Below are positions 48,901-62,500 of a stretch of 64,000 nucleotides of DNA, piece after piece; the first letter of the stretch is position 1; each line of letters opens with the position of its first letter. Source of the DNA: Prinia subflava (lineage: Eukaryota > Chordata > Aves > Passeriformes > Cisticolidae); the NCBI RefSeq assembly GCF_021018805.1, contig NC_086247.1:122127094-122191093 (forward strand). The letters run 5' to 3'. The notes under the pieces are model-generated. The model had not been told where the DNA came from. It was given only the letters and a program-made list of their open reading frames with translations, and searched no databases. The position numbers were made by a program, and so were the translations under genes.

Positions 48901-51900
48901 TAGCTCAGCATCATCAACCATCACTCCCTGCTCTCTTAGATTTTTATTGTTACTCACAAATATTCAAATATTGAGATCTCTATGGTCTACTTTTTTCTGA
49001 TACTCCTTGTCTGGACTTGTCAGTATTTTGAAAGTGCCTAGACTTTCAAAGCATGCCTACATGAAGGCAGCAAGGGGTATTGTCTTTACAGAATACAGGA
49101 ACAATTGGCAAACATGAACAGAGAGCAGAGGCCTTGGTCAGACTTAGAGGCGTTTTTAAGGAAGAGTAAATTCAACTTTTGTGTTTCATTTCACACTGTT
49201 TTCATTATCTGTTTGCAATAGTCTATGCAATTTTTCTTGTGGGAAGTTGCATAATTTATATATTTTGCAAAATTACTACTTTCTAAAATTTGCCATTCTA
49301 CTATTTTTTTAAGTAATATAGAAGACACTCTGTGGAGACTCCTATGTTGTTACCAACTGCAATTAAGTCTCCCATTTTGCCTGGGTACCACACAATTATT
49401 TAGTGAAATCTGCTGCTTTCTGCATAACATTTAGCATATAGTTCCACAACTATTATAAGCTGATATAGAAACATAGAATCGTACATTATTATGCTGCCTC
49501 TGGGCTTATTTATTACTCAAATTTAGTTTAATGATCTTTCAGTGAGTCCTGCTAACTCCTAGGAAGTGGGGACATGCTGCCAAATGGGTACAAAGGTGAG
49601 AAGGATGCTACTGAAAGAGAGTATCACTGCTGGTCTGTATGCTGACTTCTGCCACGAGTCACTTTTTCTCACCACTTCCCATGTGTGTCAGCACTGGTGT
49701 CTGAGCTATTATGTCAGACTGGGGAGAGGATCTAGCTGGAAAATAAGACACCAAAGGAATTTAATAGTTTTCATTAGGATCCTGTCTGTGATCTGAGTGA
49801 TGCTCTGCCTGCCTGAGCAACTGGGTCAGTATGATGGAGCAAGCTACAATGCCTGACTCCTGGGAGAGTATCAATAACAAACTAATAAAAATCACTGTGG
49901 TTTTGTGTTGAGCATGAAAACTGTTATACCTCATCTCAAAATAAATTTCACCTCTCACACCTCCAAAGCAGTGCACACTCTTGAAAACAGATTTAAAAGG
50001 AAGAAGTTTTAAGACATTGATGTGTTCATCACTTTTTATTAAAAAAAAAAAAAAGCTAGTAGCTAAACTCAAGTTGAATTAATGAGAACCTTTGTCTCCC
50101 CATCTACTTTCAACTCCAGACAGTATTTAGGACAAATTGTTATTATTATTGTTATCAGTCCCTGACTGATCTTTTTGGTCAGCTCTACCCTCTTGCCCAT
50201 GGAAAGCCATTGAACATGTTTTAAACTGTTGCAACTCCATTGATTTTGATAGAACTTCACTTGCCTGATGAAAGAGCAAAGGGAGTCATGCAGCTGCATG
50301 ACCATTGTAGTGCTTTGCCATCTGAATGGGTAAGTTGACAGCTGTCCATTTTTTCTGCTATGTGATGGGGTTGCAAGACCCTTTAGACAGCAATTCATGA
50401 GCTGACAACCCCTGGAAACAGAGTGTTTGAAAGGAGCATTGATGTGTTAGGCATATGGTTTATTCAGATCTTCCAGTGCTCTTGGGTTTGCAGAGAACAT
50501 CTGCAGAATAAAAAGCATGAAAACAGTCAGGAAAACAAAGCTGACTTTCCTGACTGATGATGATGATGAAAAAAAAAAGTTTGAAGGCTCCTCTAACATT
50601 TCTAGAATTCCATTGCTTTTTGTTCCATGTTTCATATCTTCCCTATTGTGTCCCTGTAGAGAAAATTTTTGTAAATCGTTTCAGGGAATCTGTCACAGGG
50701 GTAATAAAATATCTGCTTCTCAGAAGAGTAAGATCAGTGTCACAGAGAGGGAAAGTTGTTTTAAAACTTTCTCAAAGACAACATAAAATTACTGTAACAG
50801 GGTGAACTCAATGGCAACATTTCTATTGAATTCATTATGAAACTGGCACTGTCTTATGTGTAAAAGGAAAGACAGACAAAGTGGGAAGTGGCTTCTACCA
50901 TCCCTCCTAAAATCTGTATAATTTGTTGACTCTCTTCTGAGCCTGAGCTCCTTCTCATCAGGTTTTGAGGAAACTCTTTTTAAAGCACTACTATCAAAAC
51001 CAAGCCTAGCATAGTTAAGAAATATACTAATTTTTGGAGATACCACAAGGAGGAAAGTGAGATGATATCAGAAAAGGAGGAATTTCTAGTTGCAAATATT
51101 AGATGACATTGTTTGAAATCCTTTGCTTGCCATTGATACAGGACACTTCTTTGCCAGGGGACAAAGTCACTCTGCTTGTTCTGCCACTCCTCCCTTCAAG
51201 TTGGTCCCTTAAGCACTAGTAATCTTGATGTAGCCTAGAGTAACTCTTCTTAGAGTGAAGATTAAATATTTCAAAGTACATAATCATGATATTTCATAAC
51301 TCAAAAATGAAGTGACAGGTTTTCTGTAGTAACAAACTTTTTATTTTGAAATAGATTTTCTGTGGCCACTTGCCAGAAGTTATAACTAGTGCCTAGAATG
51401 TTCATTTTTGTGGTAGGCTTCCCCTCAGTCTTAAGACAACACCAAACTACAAAGAATAGACAATTTTAGGCTTTGACCTGGACTGGAAACAGCCATGGAA
51501 TATAATTTCCTCAGATAGCCTTAGAGAATATTTATGTTCCTGATAAAGCACTGGTGAAGTCCTTTGGAGCAGCTCATGCACATATTTAGTCTACTTTCTG
51601 CTCTTTCCTATTGTATTTTTTACTTTTGCTTCTTGCTTCAGCATTTGCAGCCTGTCATTCTCACCAAGAGTTTGTCTGGAAGAACAAGGTCACATGAAAA
51701 GCATCCTTTACACTAATGCAAGCCAAGGCTACTCTGCAGTCTTGCAAAGGAAATATCAGCAAGAGTTTTCATCACTTTCATTTTCTTCCCTTCAGTAATC
51801 TGGAATGCTTTTAGTAAATCATAAGTTATTTACATGAAATAGAAAATATTTCTTTTTATCTGTGAATGCTCTAAAAATCAGGAGTGGCTCCTGGCATGTC

Positions 51901-54144
51901 CAAATTGTGGGAAAGTTGTGATAGCTGCTCAGATTTTTTGTCTTGACCACAAAATGAATTAGGAATGATAATCTATAATGGGGGGTTTTGGTGCTAAAAT
52001 GGGACATATTTAATGAGGTGGCTATTTTCAAATTGAATGGATATTAGGTAAGTGTAAGTGATCACTACAGGGGGCCATTGGCCCATGATGTCTCTTGCTC
52101 TGGAGCTTGGACCTCAAACACAAATGTCCAAGGCAAGGGAGTGCTGGCACTGCCACAGGGCCTGATTGGCACCAAGTACTGCCACACAACAGATGATTCA
52201 GAAGCCACAGGGACAGACTTTCTGAACCACAGCTCCTGACGTCTGTAATGTCATCCTCAGTGACACAACTGTCCTCCTCCTGATGTAAAAAAGGGGCACA
52301 ATTTCTTCAGTTGTGTCCCATACCTCCACTACAGCCGTGGTTGTGCTGCACTGTGCTGTAGTGAGCTGTCCTGTATGACAGCTATCATGAGTAACAGGAA
52401 TGAGCCGATGCCTGAGGTGGTTCCTCCTCTGGGAGGGGAGAGCATTCGTCCTCTTTGGGTTCAAGCTTCCACGGGCTGCTTTGCAGCGAAGCTGCTGAAA
52501 ACTCCACGTGGTGTTTTACAGGCTCAGAGCGAGGGGAAGCAGCTCCTCTGGCCACTGTGGGACCGAAAGTGTGGCGATTGCTCCTCTCGGCGGTGGGGAA
52601 GCTCTGGTGGAGGGAAGGTACCTATGGTAAGTTTAGCCTTTGCTCTGAAAGGAGCCAGAGGATGGCCTTGGGCACTTCACACGGCCTGGAATTGCTCCTG
52701 ATGGTTGAGGCATCCCTGTTCGCATATCGATTTGCCCAGCTCCTTTCACGGGGTTGTCTGAGGTGTGCAAGAACCACGAGCAGGTTCTTCGGCCGATGTT
52801 TCCGAGCCAGCCCGTGCACACCGCCGGAGGCTGTGGGGCCGCGCGGCAGCGGGACAGGTGAGGATGGCTGCTGGGCCTTCCTCCTTCAACAAAGCGGTTT
52901 TAAGGAGTGCTGTTTGGGGCCTTTAACTTCAGCACACATTTCTCACCACACAAGGAGCTGGCAGATGTAATTACCTTCCTCTCAGACAGAATTTTATGCA
53001 ACGTGGCAGGAATATGTTAACTGTTTCCTGAAAATAAACGAAAAATTCACAAGACTAAGCAATAGAGCACCAGGAGAAAAAAACATGCAATATTCTGGCA
53101 TTTAACAACATGTTTAGGCACAGTAAATAATCTGTTTTTCATAAATAATGTACTTCATTCCCATTACAAATAACTATTCACATATGCAAGGTTTGTGTCA
53201 TTTCTCTCTGCTGACGTCCAACTTTCCAGTCTTTTGCATTTTATTCATTACTGTTGTTTACAGTAGTGATAGATTTAATTTTTGACAATTCATGTGATAT
53301 AGATGCAGTTTTCCCGAAACAAATAGCAGCACCCACAAAATTTAGCTTTTAAGCTAAGTGTTGTTACTATTGAGCTGCAACTGAAGTTGAAGCTATTGTT
53401 GGCAGGTTTTTCTCATGTGATGTTTTAGGTGTTTTCTTAATAAAGGTTTTTTAAAGGACTAAACAGATGAAAGAGTTGGGCCTGGTTTGAATTACTAGAA
53501 TGAAATTTCAGAATTAGGATGCTTGTAGTATATTTTGAGCAGAGGATCAGGGATTTCATTCATAACTCTATTTGAACTTAGAAAATGAAACTGTTTAAAT
53601 GTGGAATATCACATTACATCTTGTTTAAAAATCTATTTCTACATGGAGATTCTTTAAATATTACAGGATAGAATTTTGCCACTTCAAGAACTGTTTAATA
53701 AAATTGAGGGTATGTCAACAAAATGCATCTAATTGACTTTCCCCATATTGCAAAACAATCTCAGTTATGGGTATTGTAAAAGCAGTGCTGGTAATTGTGT
53801 TACTGGGAATTGTGATTAAAAAGGATAATACAACGGGGATAATCAGACATGTCTCAGCGAAGAAAGGGATTAGAAGGAAATTGAAATCTCTCCCATTGGT
53901 GGTTAACTCCTCATTCATGATTTTGCCTCTTCTCATCGTTGTTTTTCCAGCTAGTAACTCCAGAAATGAAACTCCAGTGCTATCACAACATTTTGGATCT
54001 CCATAACATATCAGATAAGCTCTGACAATAGAAATACAGTTGAAGAAATTCCTGCCTTCACAGCTATGGACATAGTGCCAACTATTGCACAGTTTGTGTC
54101 TTGTTGCATGCTTTTGGGATAATCATAAGTAAATTTGGATCTCA
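42990..54144. other. 11-kb region upstream of IL6: no gene recognised
   Basis: Mostly AT-rich unique sequence without CR1. Two GC-richer blocks (about 48420-48650 and 52375-52970) carry open frames on one or both strands but no family signature. Synteny would place STEAP1B/RAPGEF5 farther on. Confidence 0.55.
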
Positions 54145-55373
54145 ATTGTTTCATTATCAGTCACTGCCAGCACAGCTTCATGAGAGGAAAGTCCTTCTTA
54201 TCAAACCTGATTTCCTTTATGACAAGGTAACCCAACTAGTTGATCAAAGGAAGCCAGCTGATATAATCCTTTTGGAATTTTGTAAATCTTTCCATCCTGT
54301 TTCTCACAGGATCCTTCTGGACCGAATGTCCAGCACACAGCTGGATAAACACATCAGGAGATGGATGAGCAGCTGGCTGGGTCAGGCACAAAGGGTTACA
54401 GGGAATGGGGTGACATCAGACTGGGGACCTGTCACTAGTGGGGTTCCACTGGGCCCCATCCTCAGCCCTGTGCTCTTCAACAGCCTAATTTATGACCTGG
54501 ATGCAGGACTGAAAGTTCACAGATGATACAAAACTGAGAGGAGCTTCAAAGGCAGGGAGGGCCTGCAGAGAGGCCTCAACAAATGAGAGGCCTGGGCAAT
54601 CACCAACCCCATGTAGTGCAACAAGAGAAAGTGCTGGATTCTGCTCCTGGGATGGGGCAATCTTGGATGTGTGTACAGACTGAGGAATGAGGGGCTGGAG
54701 AGCAGTGTCATGGGCAGGGACCTGGGGGTCCTGGGCAGGGGCAAGGTGAATCTGAGCCAGCAGTGCCCTGGCAGCCAGGAGGGCCCACCCTGTCCTGGGG
54801 CCATCAGGGACAGCAGCACAGCTGGGCAGGGAGGGATTGTCCTGCTCTGCCCTGAGCTGGGGCTGCCTCACTCCAGTGCTGGGGAAGGGTTTGGGTGCCC
54901 CAGTGTAAGAAAGACACTGAACTGTCAGAGAGGCAAAGGAGGGCAGCAAAGAGGGCGAAGGGCCTTGGGGGGAAGCCGTGTGAGGAGCAGCTGAGGGCAC
55001 TGGGGCTGTTCAGCCTGGAGGAGACTGAGTGAGACCTCACTGCAGTTAGAGCTTCCTGAGAGGGGAAGAGGAGGGGCAGGCAGGATCTGTTCTCTGTGGT
55101 GACCAGCAACAAAGAATGGCCCGAAGTTGTGACAGGGGAGGTTTAGTTTGGATATCAGGAAAAGGTTCTTCAACCAGAGGGTGTGTGGGCACTGGAATGG
55201 GTTCCCCAGGGAAGTGTTCATAGAACCAACCTGACAGAGCTCAAGAAGCATTTGGACAATACTCTGAGGCACCTGGTGTGATTCTTGGGTATGGTGCTGT
55301 GCAGGGCCAGGAGCTGAACTCCATGAGGCCTGTGGATCCCTTCAAACTCAACTGATTCTGTGATTCTGTGATT
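54145..55373 (+). mobile_element. CR1 LINE fragment with reverse-transcriptase remnant
   Basis: The longest CR1 copy in the window (about 1.2 kb). It preserves degenerate reverse-transcriptase motifs: a SGVP...[14 protein letters not shown] block near 54440-54480 and, in another frame, FTDDTKL at 54516-54536, equivalent to the catalytic F/Y-x-D-D box. It ends in TGATTCTGTGATTCTGTGAT. Frameshifts and stops show it is dead. Several open frames on both strands arise from its GC-rich 3' half. Confidence 0.9.
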
Positions 55374-56439
55374 ATCTTTCTGGCACTTCTGTTGTTCAAG
55401 ATGCGGTATCAATTTTTTTCCCAGAAACTTCCTAAATTTTTGTGAGGCAAAGTGTGCCTCTGAGTTTGGCAGGGACTGGTACATGAAAGCACAGCTCTGG
55501 TAGCAAGTATTCCTAGTTTCAGACCTCTTAGGTATGAACAGTTAAACACATATGAAGAAAAACAAACCCATGCCCTTTAGTTAACAATGTGGGGAGAAGA
55601 GATGATCCAGGCAGTCTTAAGTGGCTGGCTTCAATAGTATGCAAAGCTCTCAAGAAAATTTTGAATAAAAGACAAATATAGGCTAGGAGATAGATAAAAT
55701 GAAACATGACTTTGCATTGTTGGATTGTGTCAGCGCAGTAGACTCATTGGGAAACTATTTCATACACAAAGAAAACATGTTTCCTTCCTGGGAATTTCAG
55801 TGAAGCCTTTTCATGGAGTCTTGTGGAGATGGAGTGAGGAGGGAACAAAGAGAAACAAGGATTAGATGTGCAGGAAGCTGGCTAAAAGGGAGAGAACACT
55901 GCTGAGTGTTGATAAGCAGATGGTGAGGAAGGAATCAATAAACTGCGTGCTATAATGGCAGCAAGTATGCTGTATGGAAATAACTGTGGAAAGGAAGGAT
56001 GCTGGTGTCTATGGCAGGTGTGCTGCTAAGGTGATCTTAGAGCAGTCTGGTGAGGTATATCCAGCAAAAAAGGGAGAATCTTACTGCTCTAATTCAAAGA
56101 CATTTGTGATATTTCACTTCAATTTTGCATATGCATCTGTTTGCTCTGTGTCAAACACAGAGCAATGAACTTTCAAACATGAACTTTCACTGAAGGGTGC
56201 CAATAGTGGTTAGAGGGATGGAGGACTTTGTGCTGGAAAGGAAGTGGAAAGTGGATACTGTGTTCAGTCTAGTGAAAGAAAGCCTCAGTGGGGACCAAGT
56301 CTACTTTTTATTAGCAGTGTAAGTACTGGAAAGGATGCCAACAAACTGATGGGACTGATCTAGCTCGAATAGAAATGTGTCTTTCAAGTAGGAAAGTGCT
56401 GCCTAACCCTGGAACAAATTTTCTAACCAGAAAAGTGTT
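55374..56439. other. Intergenic spacer between CR1 copies
   Basis: Nothing recognised; the last part may be further diverged CR1. Confidence 0.5.
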
Positions 56440-56625
56440 ATACAATGGGACTGGTCAAGCACTGGCAAAAGGGCCCAGAGGCTGCTGAATCTCCATCCTT
56501 GGACGTCTGTGACAGTTGACTGGATAAGACATTTAGCATCTTGATCTTACTTCAAAATAGATATTTCAGTAATGGGATGGCCTAGCTGGCCTCCAGGGTT
56601 GCCTCCTACCTGAAAATCAGAGAAA
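56440..56625 (+). mobile_element. Old, diverged CR1 3'-end fragment (probable)
   Basis: CTGCTGAATCTCCATCCTTG and GATGGCCTAGCTGGCCTCCA align in order with the CR1 3' UTR, but divergence is high and no clear terminal tail remains. Boundaries are approximate. Confidence 0.5.
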
Positions 56626-57175
56626 AGCTGCAGGGAAAGGATACAGAACCATACATATATTGCATGTACAGCTGTCCTGCACCTCAAAGAGGCCAAGACT
56701 TGCTTGCCCATACAAGGAGAGTTGCATCATGACTCAGTGAAGGTTTATACTTATATTTTGGGTCCACAGTTTAAGGTAAGCTGAGCCTTAGTACCTCTTT
56801 ACTGTTAAAAATAACAGTTGTAGTTCAGTCCAATTATCAAAAGCTTATGAAATTTTTCCTTTCATATACAAAAGAATGCAGTGAATAAGATAGCCTTTCG
56901 CATTAAAATATCTTTTAAATTATTCATCTTTCCCCTTGTATGTTTATTTTTGCCTGCTACTTCAATGCTAAAAAAAAAAAAAGTACTTAAAAAAATTTCC
57001 TGGGCCTCAAATTATAATATTATCTTTTAGTTCAGACAAGTATCAGCCCAGTCCCTGCACATGTGTTCCTGTGCTAATGTTATGTCTAATGGACTAAAAC
57101 CAAATTGCCTACATTTATTTCAGTGGAATGACACTGGTAGAAAACTGCCTAAGAAATAGGAAATCCTGGGCATGA
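56626..57175. other. Intergenic spacer between CR1 copies
   Basis: AT-rich, with a 12-base A-run near 56970-56981; nothing else seen. Confidence 0.6.
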
Positions 57176-57890
57176 AGTTCTCACAAGCTAGGGGGAAGAT
57201 TGGTTGGAAAGTGGCCCAGCAGAAAAGGACCTCAGGGTTGATGGCAGCTGAACAAGAGCCAGGGTGTGCCCATGTGGCCAGGAAGGCATCCTAGCCTGGA
57301 TCAGCAACAGAGTGGCCAGCAGGGCCAGGGCAGGGATTGTCCCCTGTACTCAGCACTGGTGAGGTCACACCTCAAATCCTGTGTTCAGTTCTGAGCCCTT
57401 CAACCCAGGAAGGACATTGAGGTGCTGGAGCTTGTCCAGGAAAGGACCATGGAGCTGGTGAAAGGCATAGAGTGTAATTTAAGTCCTATGAGGAGCAGCT
57501 GAGGGAGCTGGAGTTGTTTAGCCTGGAGAAAAGGAAATTCAGGGGAGACCTTATTGTTCTCTACAAGTGCCTGAAAGGAGGCTGCGGCCACATGAGAGTT
57601 GGCCTCTTTTCCCAGGCAACTGGGAGGAGGGAGTACAGTCTTAAACTGCACCAGAGGAGCTTTAGGTTGGAAATTAGGAAGAATTTCTTCACAGAAAGAG
57701 GGATTGAGCATTGGAGTGGGCTGTCCAAGGAGGTAGAGGAGTCACCATCCCTGAAAGTATTTAAGAAAAGACTGGATGTGGCACTTAGTGTCATGATGTA
57801 GTTGATATGGTGGTGTTTGGTCATAGGCTGAACTTTATGATCTCAAAGGTCTTTTCTAACTAAATTTATTGTATGATTCTCTAATTCTAT
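57176..57890 (+). mobile_element. CR1 LINE 3'-end fragment
   Basis: About 715 bp covering the end of the CR1 ORF (AGGTGGCCAAGAAGG-like, CTGGATCAGCAACAGAGTGG, TGTACTCAGCACTGGTGAGG) and the 3' UTR to a weak TATGATTCTCTAATTCTAT tail. Long open frames inside (57514-57801) are remnants of the element's ORF. Confidence 0.93.
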
Positions 57891-59498
57891 TGAGCCAGTC
57901 TACTGCACCAAGCGATGACTTTTTTGGATCCTACCTTGTAATTACCCAGAGCCAGATCTCTATTTACCTCCTTTGCCATGCACTGCCACAGCCTGCCTTT
58001 ATTCTTCTGGCCAGTTGTGCCAAATACAGCTGGTACTCTCAGCTTTCCAAGGGCACAGTGTAGCAAGGACCCATAGCCCAAGCACACCACTGGAATACAC
58101 AGCCTAGGTTTGGAACAGAGTGCTGGGACCTGCCCATCTTATGCACCCCAGCAGAGACATGGTTACATCACCCCAAGTGCTAGATGAATGCTCCACTGTG
58201 TCATCTCATGCTTCTGTTTTATTGCCTCATGCTTACATTGGAGAAATTAAAATCTTTATTAGCATTGTTGGTAAAACACCAGTGGTCTCTGGCAGGTTGG
58301 TCCTGTCTTTTTCCTTGGAAAGGGAAGCACTTTTCAGGGGAAGTACTGTGATTCATGAAGGATGTGGGACACTCTTCCGGCACAAGAAGGCAGAGGACAG
58401 TGTAGATCTTGGAACTTGGCTGCACAGGGCCTTTTCAGGACTGTCAGGTCTGAGATGGCACAGAACAAAGATATTCTTTACCAAAATCCCCCTATAAAAG
58501 GGGGCAAATTAAGCATGCCATTGCCAGATGTGGAAGTTTAAATGAATGTCACAGCTGCTTGATCAGATTTTGCTGCCTTGATTTCTGGTTGACAGGCATT
58601 ACAATAGAAGCACCAGTCACTTCAGTGTAATTACCTGGCTTGGAAGCATAGGCCTAAGTTCAGGGAAACTTCTGCTTCAATTAGTCTTTGTTCAGTCTTA
58701 GTCTTTGTTCAAGATAGCAATTAAATACACACGGTAGGTGAAATATATGCCTAAAATTAATTGAATTTGTATCTATGCTTTAAATATATTCTTGATACTG
58801 CTTATTTCAGTCACCATTTCATTTATTACCTCATGAAATCCTTTTCTTTGGGTTTAAGCTAGAATTATAGCCCTGTAATTCTAAAGACCAAACATTACAC
58901 CTGAATGCCTGAAAATATCAATTTAGCTATTACAAACCCAAGTTATACAACTTACCTTTACATTGCTGCTGCACACAGTGAAGGAGCAGCAGAAAAAAGA
59001 AACAAAAAGAAAAATTATTAGGAGGCATGTTTGCCCTCCAGCTGGACTATATTCTTGTAAAAGCGATAATCTGCGTCAAAGTGATCTAAACAGAGCAACC
59101 AGTGAAGGAAATTAAAACTGTCGTTCTTTGACACAGGATACCACTTGATAAGAATGCAGAACAGCTGTAAGCTAAATGAGCCACGTAAGACTGCATTTTT
59201 CATGGCATCCTTTACACAGACTTCACAATAATGTTAACAGCCTATTGCACTTGTCTGGCAATTAATGATCTGTCCTAGTAACTTAGTTTTGCCATTTAAA
59301 AATGTATTCTTCATATTTTGTTGAAAAAGAAACAGGACAAGCTGTAATTTGTAACTGCTTTTGGAATCTGAATTGCATTCTAAGTCTTCCGACAAAAGAA
59401 AATACAGTTGCCAGGCCTAAATCCTAAAATAGCAAAAAACTGAAAGACTTATTAGTTTGTTTAGATGCATAGTTTTAGAGAACAAGTTTTGCTTATTT

Positions 59499-59530
<32 letters not shown>

Positions 59531-62500
59531 TACATATACATAAAATATAAATTAATATGTATTTTAAAAACGAAATTTAAAGAGAAGTTAAAACTCTGTC
59601 AAACCCTACTCTCATTTTGGCCTGGCTGCTTACATAATTTTAGAAAAGAAGATCTTGGCATGTGAAGAAGCTAAAACTTTCCCATTTTAAACTGCTTTAT
59701 CTTTTATCCATTTTCAGTAATTTCTGGCAAGTTTACTGGAACCTTTTCCTGGGATTTCTTGGAGTTGCGAAAACACATCCCTCTGACACTCACTCTGCAA
59801 AAAAGACCCACTTCAGGCCCTGCACTGAATAGGTCTTACCTTGCAAAAGAATTTCATTGCCTTCTCCTTTGGACTTGAAGATGCAAATAACATTCGGGAA
59901 CTACCGTGCAAGTTAGATAAAGAAATGCTCTTTTTCCTGCTGCTCCAAGATGGGAAGAAAACACCCACTCTGTGCCTTAGGAGAGAAGGGCAGTGAAAGG
60001 GCAGGCTGCTGCACCAGCCTGGCTGCCGGCGTGTGTGGTGCTACCGAGGGGGCTGTTACCAAAGGGGAAGGTTCTGCCTAGAGATGGGAAGAGCGACAGG
60101 ATCCTCACCTCTGTTTTTCCCTCTCCCCTGGAGCCTCCTCAGGCAAACTCGCCCCTTTCGACTTTATTTCCCAGCCTCTGAAAGAAGGGAACTCAATCAG
60201 CTAATCCTATCTGTCCACTTCTGTTGTGTCTTGCAGGTGGTTTCACAGCATGAGCTCTATCAGGACAATACAACCGCAGTATTGCTACTCTGACACCATG
60301 CATTAAACAAACATCCCAAGGAGTAAGGACACTAAATATGGTTTTCATTTCCTATATTTTCTTTACTGGGGCATATTTAGCTGTTACTTAAACTCCTATC
60401 TATGAACACAAGGCTTGACAATTGCTTGTTTATTATAATTGTCATTAGTATGACTTTTAGTGAAAATCCAGTCCACTTTAAGGACTCCAAAGATGTTATA
60501 GCTTGAATAACACATGTTGGAACACTCAATAAAGTCGTGGGACCTCATGAGGCTCTAAAATGAGTGAGACTGCAAATAAATACTTGCTCTCAGCGTGTTT
60601 GTAGTCATTTTCCCTGAAGATAAATTGCCTAAGGAGGAAGACACAAGGCAGTTAAAACTGCTGGTTTATTTCAGAATAAAATTGCAAGGAACATTACTGT
60701 CAAAGCAAAGTTAAACGTCCTGTCAAACATGTGTAAGGACCTTAGGTCCCACTTCAACTGAGGAAACATCTTTGCTGGCATTAGTCTAGTACAGCTGGGT
60801 TTTGCTCTGTAAAATGTCAAATGTTTCTCTTCCTTTTTGGACATTCACAGTACTAATACATGATAAGGATAAAAGAAAGTTACATAACGTTCAAGAATTG
60901 AAAATATCTCAAGAAAATATAGCTCTTCTTGGCTGCCTTCAGAGTCTTTGGTTGTCTGAGGGAGTCTGGGGTTCTCCATTCAGTAATGTTCATAGTGTGT
61001 TTGAGAATTAATAAACTAATAATAACTAATTAATAAAAAGTAGGGAGAGATTTTCAAAAGCACAGATTACAGCCATGTGGCCATCTGCCATGGTTTTTAC
61101 AACTCATCTTGGCTGGATTTCTGAAGACAAGGTTCTTCCTTTGCTCTTCTCCATGTTGATGATCAGGCTGGTGTGGGGGCTCTGGCAGTAAGAGCCATGG
61201 TCTCCTTAGGGCGTTCTCCTTGGCACAGTCTCACAGATGAGGAGGTGAGACTCTTGTCCAGGAGTGTGGGTGATCTGCCCTCAGGGCAAGACCAGGAGCT
61301 GACTGGGAGCCTAAACTCACCACTGTCCTTTTTATATCTGAGCATTATGACTTGCTGCTTTGCTGTTCTGTCCTTTTGCCAGTGTCCTTACCCAGCTGGG
61401 CCACAGACTTGTTCTATAGGTGTTGCTGTTGACCTCAAAGATTTGACCCTCACATCAAATTGTGAAATAAGAGACTAGAGCTGCTCAGGACAACTCATAT
61501 ACACTCATTTCCATGTCATCCTCCAGAAACCTCTGAGTTGGCTTGTCAGTCTTCTCTTTCCATCTGGCATGTTTTTCTGGGCTTATGAATAGCCACTTCC
61601 ATCAGCAAGCCTGCGGGATATATGACATATACCAGCCTTGAGTGACAGAGAGGAATTACACAAGGACATGAATTCTAACCTACCTATCAGACAAAAGTCT
61701 GTATATGGTTCTTCAGGGGTTTTTTTTGTTTCTTTGGTATTTTCTCGCAGTTTGTTCTGAAGTTTTGGGGAGCAGTGTCCTACTTTTGGACCAAAGCAAA
61801 GGAGTGGCAGTACAAATAAGACAGTAGATTGGTGAATAGTCTATTAAATTTTTCTTAAATTGAATTTTGATGTATGTTCAACCAACAGTAATCCCCCAAC
61901 AAAGAGAAACACACGGTGAGGTATGGATTTCAGATGAAACAGTTTCCAGATCTGGTTTGTGCCTGTGCTGCTGCTGGAGAGGAGGCAAAAGAGCGGGGGA
62001 AGATGAATAAGGAATAAGCAATGTGGTACTGAAAGGATTACTGTAATATTTTCTGTTTTGGCATAGATCTTTCCTTAACACGTGGTAAGCTGTGACCTCT
62101 GTTGTAACTAGCTCTGAAGAGGGGGTTGCTTTTCAGAGCGGACTCGTAAGAGAAGCTACGTGCAGCTTTGAGCTTGCGTGCACAGCCATCCCCAGGAGAG
62201 ACACCAGTGAAGTCACAGCGGTCCTGGGATGACCTCTGGCAGTCTGGGTTGGAAACTGTGTTGCTCAGGCAGATTAGAAACCAGGGCCTGAGCCAGGAGC
62301 CTGACTTTGCTACATCTGTCAGTGTGCATGCCTGGTGCTTGCAAAGTCGAAGTTAACTCAGGTCTCTAATTTCATCTGTAGGGAACGCTGACGCTTCTCA
62401 CAGTTTCTTGGCTCATCATTTGTCAGTGGCCCAACACCAGGGGTGTTCTAAGATGTCACCAGGGTTTATCAGCAGAATTTTCAGGAGAAAATCCAACCAG

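Noticed and set aside
49465..49490. ACATAGAATCGTAC resembling a CR1 tail
   Set aside because: No CR1 body sequence follows on either side; the match is too short.
54485..55272. Several minus-strand open frames of 100-171 codons
   Set aside because: They are antisense to a CR1 LINE fragment and have no independent support.
57400..57824. Sense and antisense open frames of 87-103 codons
   Set aside because: They lie wholly within a CR1 fragment; the sense one is the tail of its decayed ORF.
58120..58497. 125-codon open frame
   Set aside because: No recognisable domain, neighbour or splice signals; a chance ORF of this length is expected in 64 kb.
60033..60293. 86-codon open frame with an internal CTTGCAG acceptor-like site
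   Set aside because: The downstream frame has no recognisable homology and no donor/acceptor partner was found.
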